A DNA stretch of 42,284 nt, taken from NCBI RefSeq assembly GCF_016863175.1, contig NZ_BOOJ01000015.1, positions 1 to 42,284 of the forward strand. The letters run 5' to 3'. Positions 30,976 through 39,511 of this stretch are shown here, in pieces. The notes under the pieces are model-generated. The model was not told the origin of the DNA and did no database searches. It worked only from the letters and a program-made list of their open reading frames with translations. Every line of letters starts with the position of its first letter. The stretch's first letter is position 1. The position numbers were made by a program, and so were the translations under genes. The DNA comes from Paraplanobispora siamensis. Its GTDB lineage: Bacteria; Actinomycetota; Actinomycetes; Streptosporangiales; Streptosporangiaceae.

Positions 30976-31155
30976 TGGCCGGATCGGTTGGTGGCTCCGG
31001 AGCCGGAGCGGTGGGTCGGAGGCCGAGGTCGCCGGTGAGGTAGCGCCGGAGGGTGGGGACGGGTGCGGCCGGATCGGTTGGTGGCTCCGGAGCCGGAATG
31101 GCGGGGTCAGAGGCCGAGGTCGCCGGTGAGGTAGCGCTGGAGGGTGGGGGCGACG
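30976..31155. repeat. ~90-bp tandem duplication of the tetR 3' end
   Basis: A segment beginning GGCCGGATCGGTTGGTGGCT at about 30977-31065 is repeated at about 31067-31155 with about ten changes and one indel (period 90-91). The second copy contains the last codons and the TGA of the tetR gene; the first copy, past the stop, has lost the stop (TCAGAG changed to TCGGAG). Confidence 0.85.
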
Positions 31156-31721
31156 GCGGTGACCAGCTGGTCCGTGGTGAGGGCGGCCATCGGGTCCACG
31201 CGGAGCACGTAGCGGGTGATCGCCACGCCGATCATCTGGCTGGCGAGCAGGACGGCGCGGGTCTCGGCGTCGTCGCCGGTCACGTGCTCGGCCAGCGGTT
31301 GCAGGACCTCGGCGACCATGAAGTCCTTGAGGATCCCTCCGGCGGCGGGGGAGGACGCGGCGGCCTGCATGACGGCGTGCAGGCGGGGGCCGGCCACCGG
31401 GTCGTCCCAGATCGACAGGTAGCGGCGGATCAGGCGCTCTCCGAGGCCGTCCAGGGGACCGGCCTCGAACACGTCGCGCAGCCGCCGCAGGGGCATGCCC
31501 GGTCCCCGGATGGCCGCGTCGAACAGGCCGTCCTTGCTGCCGAAGAAGTGCATGACCAGGGCGGGGTCCACCCCGGCCGCCGTGGCCACGCCGCGGATTG
31601 TGGTCGCGGTGTATCCCTTCTCCTCGAACGCGGCCAGCGCCGCCTCCAGGATCGCCTCCCGCGTCTGGGGCGACTCACCGCTCCCGCGCCGTCTGCCCGG
31701 TCGTCGTGTCTCTTCCGTCAC
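31107..31721 (-). CDS. TetR family transcriptional repressor
   Basis: This 204-residue regulator has a TetR N-terminal domain: TREAILEAALAAFEEKGYTA and TTIRGVATAAGVDPALVMHF with the helix-turn-helix, then FGSKDGLFDAAI. A C-terminal regulatory domain of the TetR_C_17-like kind follows (DDPVAGPRLHAVMQAAASSP, LLASQMIGVAITRYVLRV). It starts with GTG. It is divergent from a membrane permease gene with three dyads of GTTGAA between them; the simplest model is that it represses that gene and itself until a ligand binds. The ligand is unknown. Confidence 0.92.
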   Translation of the reverse strand: MTEETRRPGRRRGSGESPQTREAILEAALAAFEEKGYTATTIRGVATAAGVDPALVMHFFGSKDGLFDAAIRGPGMPLRRLRDVFEAGPLDGLGERLIRRYLSIWDDPVAGPRLHAVMQAAASSPAAGGILKDFMVAEVLQPLAEHVTGDDAETRAVLLASQMIGVAITRYVLRVDPMAALTTDQLVTAVAPTLQRYLTGDLGL

Positions 31722-31728
31722 ACCCCCT

Positions 31729-31780
31729 ATTCAACCACGTTGAATTCGCCTATGTTGAATTCAACGCAGTTGAAGTCAAC
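31729..31780. promoter_or_regulatory. Cluster of three GTTGAA dyads (tetR operator)
   Basis: ATTCAAC-CAC-GTTGAAT (31729-31745) is a perfect inverted repeat with three central bases. GTTGAATTCAAC (31754-31765) is a perfect 12-bp palindrome. GTTGAAGTCAAC (31769-31780) is a near-perfect third copy ending two bases before the permease start. The sites lie between the divergent tetR and permease genes and use the same GTTGAA half-site, so they are very likely the TetR-type repressor's operators. Confidence 0.85.
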
Positions 31781-31782
31781 AG

Positions 31783-32748
31783 ATGGTGAGAAAAATGAAG
31801 AAGATCATCGCACTTCTCGCGGCGGTGACGCTGGTGGGCATGCTGTTCTCCGCCTCCTTCGTCGGCGCCCTGCACAAGCCCGAGCCGCACGGCGTCCCCG
31901 TCGCGGTGGTCGGCGCTCCGGCGCAGCAGCTCCAGGCGGCGCTGGACCAGCGCAAGCCGGGGGCCTTCGCACTGGAGGGCCACTCCTCCGAGCAGGCGGC
32001 CCGGGAGGCCCTCCTCGGCCGCGACGTCGACGCGGTCCTGCTGGCCCAGGAGGGCAGGCTGGTGGTCGCGAGCGCCGGTGGGCGCACGGCCTCGACGGTG
32101 ATCATGCAGGTCTTCCAGGGTGCGGCCCAGGCCCAGGGACGGTCGCTGACCGTGGAGGACGCGGTACCGCTGCCGCCCGGTGACGCGGGGGGCATCTCCG
32201 GTCTGTTCTACGTGCTCAGCCTGGTCATCCCCGGAATCGCGCTGGCCGTGCTGCTGTCGAACGCCGTGCCCGGCCTCGGCCTCGCGGGACGCCTCGGCGT
32301 GCTGACGGCCGGTGCGCTGACGGTCGGTACGGCGAACGCCTGGCTGGCCGACGTGGTGCTCGGGGCGCTGCCCGGCAGCTTCGGCGGGCTGGTGGCGATC
32401 TCGGCCGGCATCGTCCTCACCGTGAGCCTGGTCGCCGCCGGTCTGATGAAGGTCGTCGGCCCGGCGGGGGTGGGGCTCGCCGCCCTGCTGTTCATCCCGA
32501 TCGGCCTGCCGGCGAGCGGCGGCCCGCTCGGCGCCCGGTTCGTCCCCGAGTGGTACGCCGTGATCGGCCGGTTCCTGCCCGTCGGCCCGGGTTCCGACGC
32601 CGTCACCAACGTCGTGCACTTCGGCGGCGCGGCGCTGCTCTGGCCGCTGGCCGTCCTGGGGGCGTGGGCACTGGCGGGCCTGATCATGCTGGCCGTCCCC
32701 GCCCGCACCCCGGCGGGGCCGAGGGCCGTGCCCGCCCCCGTTGCCTGA
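31783..32748 (+). CDS. TetR-controlled membrane protein, ABC-2/YhgE-like
   Basis: The 321-residue protein has one N-terminal membrane segment (IIALLAAVTLVGMLFSASFV), a soluble domain of about 110 residues (VPVAVVGAPAQQLQAALDQR, DVDAVLLAQEGRLVVASAGG) and then five or six C-terminal hydrophobic segments (from LFYVLSLVIPGIALAVLL to VLGAWALAGLIMLAVP). This layout resembles YhgE/Pip or DUF3533 ABC-2-type exporters without an ATPase. The start may be ATG 31783 or ATG 31795 (MKKIIALL), the latter with GGTGAG before it. It could export a hydrophobic compound that is sensed by the divergent TetR. The gene appears monocistronic. Confidence 0.82.
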   Translation: MVRKMKKIIALLAAVTLVGMLFSASFVGALHKPEPHGVPVAVVGAPAQQLQAALDQRKPGAFALEGHSSEQAAREALLGRDVDAVLLAQEGRLVVASAGGRTASTVIMQVFQGAAQAQGRSLTVEDAVPLPPGDAGGISGLFYVLSLVIPGIALAVLLSNAVPGLGLAGRLGVLTAGALTVGTANAWLADVVLGALPGSFGGLVAISAGIVLTVSLVAAGLMKVVGPAGVGLAALLFIPIGLPASGGPLGARFVPEWYAVIGRFLPVGPGSDAVTNVVHFGGAALLWPLAVLGAWALAGLIMLAVPARTPAGPRAVPAPVA

Positions 32749-32875
32749 GTCCGGAAGCCGGGGACCGGGCAACTGTCGGGATCCGGCAATCGCCCGGCCC
32801 GGCCGGAAACACGACGATCAGAGCGCTTCCCGAAGGAACGTCTCCCGGAAGATTCCCGGAAAAGAGGAGATGACC

Positions 32876-33592
32876 ATGTACGGCGTGGAGCTGCCCGCGG
32901 TGGCCGTACTCGCGTACCTGGTCATCTCCGTGCTCACCGCGTTCGACGTCTTCTTCCCGGTCATCCCGGGGGAGGGCACGCTGATGGCCGCCGGGGCGCT
33001 CACGGTCACCGGTGATCTGGAGATCCCCCTCGTCATCCTGGCGGGGGCCGCGGGAGCCCTCGCCGGCGACCTCGCCTCCTACCAGGCGGGCGCCCGCCTG
33101 CGCGGACTGACCGGCGCGCGGCGATCGACGCGAGTCGTGCCGGGGCGGATGCGGCGGGCCGCGTCGGGGGCGGTGACCCGGGCTCTGCCGGGGCGGATGC
33201 GGCGGGCCGTACCCGGGCTGGTGAACGGCTGGCCGGAGCGCTTCCACCGGCACGGCCCGCTGGTGCTGGTGGCCGCCCGGCTCGTGCCCGGCGGGCGTAC
33301 CGCCGCCACCCTCGCGGCCGGGCGGCTGGCCTATCCCCGCCGCCGGTTCGCCCTCACCGAGCTGGCCGTCGACACGGCCTGGGCCACCGCCGCGACGCTC
33401 CTGGGCTTCCTGGGGGCCAGCGTCCTGCCCGCGAACCTCACGCCGGAACGACTGCTGCTGATCGCCGAGGCGGTGCTCCTCGTCGTCTGCCTGACGCTGG
33501 GAGTACGGCTGTGGCGGACCCGTCTGGCGTACGTGGACGCTCTTTCCGTCGGGCAGGATGGAGATCGTGACGGAACCACCCGTACCGGCTGA
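32876..33592 (+). CDS. DedA/VTT-family membrane protein
   Basis: This 238-residue protein has the DedA arrangement: a first hydrophobic segment (LAYLVISVLTAFDVFFPVIP) with the re-entrant PGEGTLMAAGAL, IPLVILAGAAGALAGDLASY, then GPLVLVAARLVPGGRTAATL and later membrane helices (TAWATAATLLGFLGASVLP, ERLLLIAEAVLLVVCLTLG). DedA relatives act in lipid scrambling and membrane homeostasis. The usual YxxGR-like motif here is YQAGARL and is followed by a basic linker with an in-frame repeat (GRMRRA twice). I chose the ATG at 32876 because GAGGAG is six bases before it; ATG 32870 is also possible. It overlaps the next gene by 35 bases. Confidence 0.82.
   Translation: MYGVELPAVAVLAYLVISVLTAFDVFFPVIPGEGTLMAAGALTVTGDLEIPLVILAGAAGALAGDLASYQAGARLRGLTGARRSTRVVPGRMRRAASGAVTRALPGRMRRAVPGLVNGWPERFHRHGPLVLVAARLVPGGRTAATLAAGRLAYPRRRFALTELAVDTAWATAATLLGFLGASVLPANLTPERLLLIAEAVLLVVCLTLGVRLWRTRLAYVDALSVGQDGDRDGTTRTG
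33117..33216. repeat. 48-bp-period repeat in the DedA gene
   Basis: GTGCCGGGGCGGATGCGGCG at about 33137 recurs as CTGCCGGGGCGGATGCGGCG about 48 bases on. The period is in frame and encodes a duplicated basic segment (PGRMRRA) between membrane segments. Confidence 0.7.
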
Positions 33593-33983
33593 AGCTTCCG
33601 ACCCGCGTGACGACCCCGCCCCGCTCGGGGAGACGGTCGGCCTGCTCGTGCTCTCCGCCATCGCGATCATGCTGTTCGCCTGGCTGGTCGGGGAGACGGA
33701 CGGGGAGGGGCCGGCCCCGCTCAAACTGCTGTTGTTCGGTCCGCTCGGGCTGGTCTTCTTCGAGGTCATGACCAACGAGGTCTGGTGGCGCCGCTGGTGG
33801 GGGGCGATCCCCGGCGCGATCGCCGGCCTGGCTCTGTACTTCGAGGGCCGCGCCACGCTGGAGGACATCATCGGAGCCTCCTGGGCCACCCCCGTCGCCT
33901 ATGTCCTGGCGTGGGCGTGCTTCGGTACGGTGTTCGCCCTGGCCAGCAGGGTCCCCCTGGGGCGCAGGACCTCCAGCGCCTGA
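33558..33983 (+). CDS. Small integral membrane protein
   Basis: A 141-residue protein with an acidic N-terminus and about three membrane segments: ETVGLLVLSAIAIMLFAWLV, LLLFGPLGLVFFEVM and AIPGAIAGLALYF plus VAYVLAWACFGTVFALASR. It has the sequence NEVWWRRWWG between two of them. Function unknown. The start may be ATG 33558 or GTG 33567. It overlaps the DedA-like gene by 35 bases and is very likely co-transcribed and translationally coupled with it, which suggests a membrane-homeostasis role. Confidence 0.78.
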   Translation: MEIVTEPPVPAEASDPRDDPAPLGETVGLLVLSAIAIMLFAWLVGETDGEGPAPLKLLLFGPLGLVFFEVMTNEVWWRRWWGAIPGAIAGLALYFEGRATLEDIIGASWATPVAYVLAWACFGTVFALASRVPLGRRTSSA

Positions 33984-34108
33984 CGGGCCGTCATCCCCCT
34001 GCGGGGGGACGGGGAGTCGGCGAGCGGGAGGACGACCGCCTCCGGGGCGCGTGGCAGGATGGTCCGGAAACCCGCCTGACGTGCGGAGATCTCGCCTGAC
34101 GCGCGCGG

Positions 34109-34160
34109 TCGCCGACGCCCTTCGACCGCTGGACTCGCCGATGCCCTTCGACCGCCGGAT
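34109..34160. repeat. Two copies of a 26-bp unit
   Basis: TCGCCGACGCCCTTCGACCG starts the first copy (34109-34134) and the second (34135-34160) differs in three positions. The unit lies in the gap before the next membrane protein gene and ends six bases before its start codon. Confidence 0.85.
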
Positions 34161-34166
34161 CCCCCG

Positions 34167-34799
34167 ATGACACAGCCGGACCTCCCGATGACGCCGCCGG
34201 CTCCGCCGACGACGCCGGAGCCCCGTCTGCCGCGGCTCACCCGGGCGCTGATCGGTCCGCCCGGCCGGTGGCTGCTGCCGCTCAGCGCGCTCACCGGCCT
34301 GCTCCTGCTGTACAGCGTCAGCGCCCCGGGCGGATACTTCGGGCTGGCCCTGTTGGGCGGGATCCTCGCGCTGACGCTGGCCGTCGTCTGGATCCCCCGG
34401 TTCGTGGTGGGGCTGGCCCGCGCGGACGGCCGTCCGGGATTGCGCCGGCACTGGGTGCGCTGGGCGGCGGTGCCGCTCATGGCGGCCGTGGTCGCCGGGC
34501 TCGGCTCCGCGGGCGTTCCCCAGGACGTCCGGTTCGCGCTCTCCAGGGCGAGCATGGAGCAGGTGGCGCATGCGGTGAGCACCGGGGCCGAGCCCGAGGG
34601 CGGCGGCCGCCAGATCGGGTTGTTCTCCGTCTCGTCGGTCGTCAGGACCGGCGGCGGCGTGAGCTTCGGGCTGCGGGACACCGGCTTCCTCGACACCCAC
34701 GGCTTCGCCTGGTTCCCCGCCGGCGCTCCCCCGCAGGAGCCCGAGACGTCCTACGAGCACCTGGAAGGCCCCTGGTACGAATGGCGGCGGACGTGGTGA
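34167..34799 (+). CDS. Hypothetical membrane protein, 210 residues
   Basis: Three hydrophobic segments are visible: WLLPLSALTGLLLLYSVSA, GLALLGGILALTLAVVWIPR and WAAVPLMAAVVAGLGSAGV. The C-terminal half is soluble, Gly/Glu-rich and ends in a Trp/Tyr-rich tail (GPWYEWRRTW). The N-terminus is Pro-rich. No family is recognised. The stop overlaps a GTG start of the next gene (GTGA), so the two are translationally coupled. Confidence 0.75.
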   Translation: MTQPDLPMTPPAPPTTPEPRLPRLTRALIGPPGRWLLPLSALTGLLLLYSVSAPGGYFGLALLGGILALTLAVVWIPRFVVGLARADGRPGLRRHWVRWAAVPLMAAVVAGLGSAGVPQDVRFALSRASMEQVAHAVSTGAEPEGGGRQIGLFSVSSVVRTGGGVSFGLRDTGFLDTHGFAWFPAGAPPQEPETSYEHLEGPWYEWRRTW

Positions 34800-35116
34800 G
34801 GCTGCGAAGAGCACTGGGCCGCCCGGGCGTCTGGGTCGCCGTCTGCGCCGTGACGATCGTGGCGCTGGTGATGTTCCCGGCCGCCGCGCTCTGGCCGCTG
34901 GTCGCCGCGGCGGCGCCGGCCGCGATGTTCGCGGCCGTGGTGACCGCCTACGAGCAGGCCGCCGCGTTCCGGGCCCGGTACTCGGAGTACGGCGAAGGCA
35001 CGGAGTACGGCGAAGGCACGGAGTACGGCGAGGGCACGGAGTACGGCGAGGGCCCGGCGCGCACCGGGCTTCCGGAGCGCGCCGATGGTGGGACCCCCTG
35101 GACGAGTGAGCCCTGA
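34796..35116 (+). CDS. Small membrane protein with EYGEGT repeat
   Basis: The product of 106 residues starts with GTG overlapping the previous stop. Two hydrophobic segments (GVWVAVCAVTIVALVMFPAA, LWPLVAAAAPAAMFAAVVTA) are followed by a tail with four copies of the hexapeptide EYGEGT, encoded by 18-bp repeats. No family is recognised. It probably works with the membrane protein encoded just before it. Confidence 0.72.
   Translation: MRLRRALGRPGVWVAVCAVTIVALVMFPAAALWPLVAAAAPAAMFAAVVTAYEQAAAFRARYSEYGEGTEYGEGTEYGEGTEYGEGPARTGLPERADGGTPWTSEP
34985..35056. repeat. Four tandem copies of an 18-bp unit
   Basis: GAGTACGGCGAAGGCACG is repeated at 34985, 35003, 35021 and 35039 with silent changes (AAG/AGG) and one change in the last copy. 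It is in frame and encodes EYGEGT four times, in the tail of the small membrane protein. Confidence 0.96.
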
Positions 35117-35254
35117 GGCTGAAAGCGGGTACGGCGGTGCCCGGCGGACCGGGTGTCGCCCGGCCCGTCTCGGACGCGTCTCACGGGTGGGCAGGACCCG
35201 GCCCGCCGTAGACACCCGCATCGCCGGGCCCCTCCTGCTCCAGGACCCGCTCTT

Positions 35255-36085
35255 CTAAGCCGACGGGTCGAGAACCCCGAAGCTCACCAGCGCGATGATG
35301 ACGACGCCGAGGACGATGCGGTAGATCACGAAGCCGGTGAAGCGGTGGGTGCTGATGTACTTCAGGAACCAGGCCACCGCCGCGTAGCCGATCACGAAGG
35401 AGATCAGCGTGGCCAGGATCGTCGGCCCCCAGTCGGGGGCACCGCCCTCGCCGATCTCGAACAGCTCCAGCACGCCCGCGCCCAGCACGGCGGGGATGGC
35501 CAGCAGGAAGGAGTACTTGGCGGCCTCCTCGCGGCGGTAGTCGAGCAGCAGGCCCGCGGTGATCGTGCCGCCCGACCGGGAGACGCCGGGGATCAGGGCC
35601 AGGGACTGCGCCAGGCCGTACACGATGGAGTGGGTGAAGCTGAGGTGCTTCTCCAGCGTGAGCCTGTTGCGGGCGGTGCGGTCGGCGAGCCAGAGGACCA
35701 GGGCGAAGACGATCAGCGTGGTGCCGATCAGCCGCAGGTCGCGGAAGACCGTCTCGATGCTGTCCTTGAAGAGCACGCCGAGGATGAGGATCGGGATCGT
35801 TCCCACGATCACGTACCAGCCCATCCGGGCGGCGTGGTGGGAACGGAGCTCCGGCGTCCACAACGCCCGGGTCCAGGTGGAGATGATCTCCCAGATCTCC
35901 TTGCGGAAATAGATCAGCACCGCCGTCTCGGTGCCGAGCTGGATCACCGCGGTGAACGCGGCGCCCGGGTCCTCCCAGCCGAACAGCGCCGACACGACTC
36001 TGATGTGGGCGCTGGAGGAGATGGGAAGGAACTCGGTGAGCCCCTGGATGACCCCGAGGACCACCGCTTCGAACCAGCCGATCAA
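35255..36085 (-). CDS. uppP: Undecaprenyl-diphosphatase
   Basis: UppP (BacA; 276 residues) removes a phosphate from undecaprenyl diphosphate outside the membrane, which recycles the lipid carrier of peptidoglycan and other wall polymers and gives bacitracin resistance. The conserved motifs are present: QGLTEFLPISSSAH (residues 14-27, with catalytic Glu and His) and PGVSRSGGT later. Eight hydrophobic segments are visible. The start is a TTG with AAGG nine bases before it, the position expected for the family. It is a single gene, and its end faces the membrane protein gene on the other strand. Confidence 0.96.
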   Translation of the reverse strand: MIGWFEAVVLGVIQGLTEFLPISSSAHIRVVSALFGWEDPGAAFTAVIQLGTETAVLIYFRKEIWEIISTWTRALWTPELRSHHAARMGWYVIVGTIPILILGVLFKDSIETVFRDLRLIGTTLIVFALVLWLADRTARNRLTLEKHLSFTHSIVYGLAQSLALIPGVSRSGGTITAGLLLDYRREEAAKYSFLLAIPAVLGAGVLELFEIGEGGAPDWGPTILATLISFVIGYAAVAWFLKYISTHRFTGFVIYRIVLGVVIIALVSFGVLDPSA

Positions 36086-36254
36086 CGTGGATGCCTTCCG
36101 TCCAGCGCGTGCGTGACCTCCGAGAGGTTAGCGGAGGGAAGTGAAGGCTGTGACTCGGCCTTTCGGTTGATACGCCGGCGGACGGCCCGGGGTTCAGCGG
36201 CGGGCGGTCTGGGGCTCCGTCGCCGTGGCTCCGCCGCCGCGGCTCCGGTCCCCG

Positions 36255-36710
36255 TCAGCCCGGGGCGCCGCGACCGCGGTCCAGCGGTCCCCATTCGGGA
36301 CACCCCTGGCCGTCGACGAGCTCGCTCGCCTCTTTCATGACCGCGTCGTCGACGATGGCCACCACCTCGTCGTACTCGATGAGCGGCTCGTTGTCGGGTC
36401 CGCGGCCCACCTCCTCCCCGTGCACCACCCACGCCTTGACCCCGGGCCCCCGCTCGCGCCGCAGGTGGGAGTAGTCGTGCAGCCGCCGGGCGGCCCACAG
36501 CCGCATCGGGCGGTCGCCCCACCACTCCTCGATGTCCAGGGGGTTGGCGGACAGGCCGGGCAGCTCGGCTCCGGTGAGGGAGTCCCGGCTGCCGCCGTGC
36601 TCACCGTTGCCGTTCAGATCCTTGGACCACCGGATGAAGAGTCCCCGCCGCCTGTCGAGCAGCGTGGTGAGCTCCGACAGGCTGGTGACGACCGACGGCT
36701 CCGAGGCCAT
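36255..36710 (-). CDS. DUF6098-like protein
   Basis: A 151-residue soluble protein with the sequence pattern I associate with DUF6098: ELTTLLDRRRGLFIRWSKDL, SRDSLTGAELPGLSANPLDI, EEWWGDRPMRLWAARRLHDY and WVVHGEEVGRGPDNEPLIEY. Its role is unknown. The ATG at 36710 has AGGGAG upstream. It lies upstream of uppP on the same strand by about 170 bases. The family assignment is from recognition, not a search. Confidence 0.78.
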   Translation of the reverse strand: MASEPSVVTSLSELTTLLDRRRGLFIRWSKDLNGNGEHGGSRDSLTGAELPGLSANPLDIEEWWGDRPMRLWAARRLHDYSHLRRERGPGVKAWVVHGEEVGRGPDNEPLIEYDEVVAIVDDAVMKEASELVDGQGCPEWGPLDRGRGAPG

Positions 36711-36882
36711 GCGTCACCATCTCCCTCCCGTTGACGGTGAGCTGCCGATTCCCCAGCGGCGGCGGCTCACACACGTTGACACGGCCGTGGGTCGGCGGGG
36801 AACCCGGATGCCTCCCATACGGACAGGCCGGGATCACCCTGCGGCGGTCCCGGCTCCGTCCATCAGGCACCGGATCCCGGGC
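36711..36882. other. Short intergenic region
   Basis: These 172 bases between the DUF6098-like gene and the CBS gene, both on the minus strand, hold no gene that I can support. They should include the DUF6098-like promoter. Confidence 0.4.
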
Positions 36883-37299
36883 CTACTGGTTGCCCCTCGC
36901 GGCGGAGATGTCGGCCAGGGCCGAGTCGGGGTCGCGCTCCATCGCGAGGTCGCCGATGCTCACGATGCCCACGGCCTTGTTGTTCTCGACCACCGGCATC
37001 CGGCGTACGGCCTTGGAACGCATCAGCTGGACGACCTGCTCCAGGCTGGTGTCGGGCCCGACGGTCACCAGGTCGTCGCTGCACGCGTCCTGGACCGGAG
37101 TGTCGGGTCCCTTGTCCTCGGCCACGATGCGGACGGCGATGTCGCGGTCGGTCACGATCCCGCTGATCACTCCGTCGTTGGTGATGATGACCGCCCCGGT
37201 GTCCTCGCTGCTCATGATCCGGGCCGCGACGGACACGGGCTGCCCGGCGTCGATGGTCGCGGGATTGGCCGTCATCACATCGGCCACCGTCTTGCTCAT
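36883..37299 (-). CDS. CBS-domain-pair protein
   Basis: This 138-residue cytosolic protein is two CBS domains in tandem. The first runs from VADVMTANPATIDAGQPVSV to GVISGIVTDRDIAVRIVAED; the second from VQDACSDDLVTVGPDTSLEQ to KAVGIVSIGDLAMERDPDSA. CBS pairs bind adenosyl ligands such as ATP, AMP or NADH and act as stand-alone sensors or regulators. The ATG at 37299 follows AAGGGGGATCTC. A stress or energy-sensing role is an inference. Confidence 0.9.
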   Translation of the reverse strand: MSKTVADVMTANPATIDAGQPVSVAARIMSSEDTGAVIITNDGVISGIVTDRDIAVRIVAEDKGPDTPVQDACSDDLVTVGPDTSLEQVVQLMRSKAVRRMPVVENNKAVGIVSIGDLAMERDPDSALADISAARGNQ

Positions 37300-37385
37300 G
37301 AGATCCCCCTTCGCGCTTGTGTGAGGACTCATACCCCACTTAAAGCGGACAAAAAGCTATATATCTCCGGATGTGTGATCGGTGA

Positions 37386-37583
37386 TCAGGCGGGGTGCGG
37401 AGGCTGCTGGTCGGGCGGGACGCCGCCGCCCTCTCCGCCACCCTTGTTGCCCTTGTCGGTGCCGTGCGCGTGTCCTCCGGAGGCGGCGGTGCCGCTCGGA
37501 GACTCGGGGACGACGTCGAGATTCTCGTCGTTCGTCGGGGCGCCGCCGGACCTGCGGAGTTCGTTCTGTTGCGGCTGGGTCAT
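37386..37583 (-). CDS. Small disordered protein, 65 residues
   Basis: The start is strongly supported by GAAGGAGG before the ATG. The sequence begins MTQPQQNELRRSGGAPTNDE and ends with a Gly/Lys tail followed by PPDQQPPHPA. It is rich in Gly, Pro, Gln and charged residues and probably unfolded. No family is known. It lies between the CBS gene and a divergent small acidic gene. Confidence 0.68.
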   Translation of the reverse strand: MTQPQQNELRRSGGAPTNDENLDVVPESPSGTAASGGHAHGTDKGNKGGGEGGGVPPDQQPPHPA

Positions 37584-37691
37584 GATGGACCTCCTTCGAT
37601 CAAGACAGGACGATTCCCCGGAGGGTGGCGTTGAATCCGGAATGAGAGTTCCGGACGGTATGAAATGGGACGCCGAGGGCATCAGGCGACT

Positions 37692-37823
37692 ATGACGATG
37701 CCAGAGGAAAGCCGCCCGAAGACCGATGACAACGACCCGCTCCTGCGGTCGGTCGCCGAGGAGAACCAGGACGGGGACGGGGCCTCCGCCGACGAGGACG
37801 AGAACCTCGAAGACCTCCAGTGA
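37692..37823 (+). CDS. Small acidic protein, 43 residues
   Basis: A short frame with a clear start and stop that encodes a very acidic peptide beginning MTMPEESRPKTDDNDPLLRS and ending DEDENLEDLQ. Third-position GC is high. A strong terminator hairpin follows seven bases after the stop, which supports a real transcription unit. The ribosome binding site is weak (GAGGGC, 12 bases upstream). It could start at either ATG (37692 or 37698). No family is known. Confidence 0.5.
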   Translation: MTMPEESRPKTDDNDPLLRSVAEENQDGDGASADEDENLEDLQ

Positions 37824-37829
37824 ACGGGT

Positions 37830-37857
37830 ACGGCCGCGCCCGTCCGGGCGCGGCCGT
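37830..37857. terminator. Strong hairpin between convergent genes
   Basis: ACGGCCGCGCCCG (37830-37842) and CGGGCGCGGCCGT (37845-37857) are perfect complements with two bases between, so the real loop opens at the tip. It lies between the small acidic gene and the convergent M28 peptidase gene and is likely to terminate both. Confidence 0.85.
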
Positions 37858-37870
37858 GTCTTCGTGGTGG

Positions 37871-39511
<1,641 letters not shown>

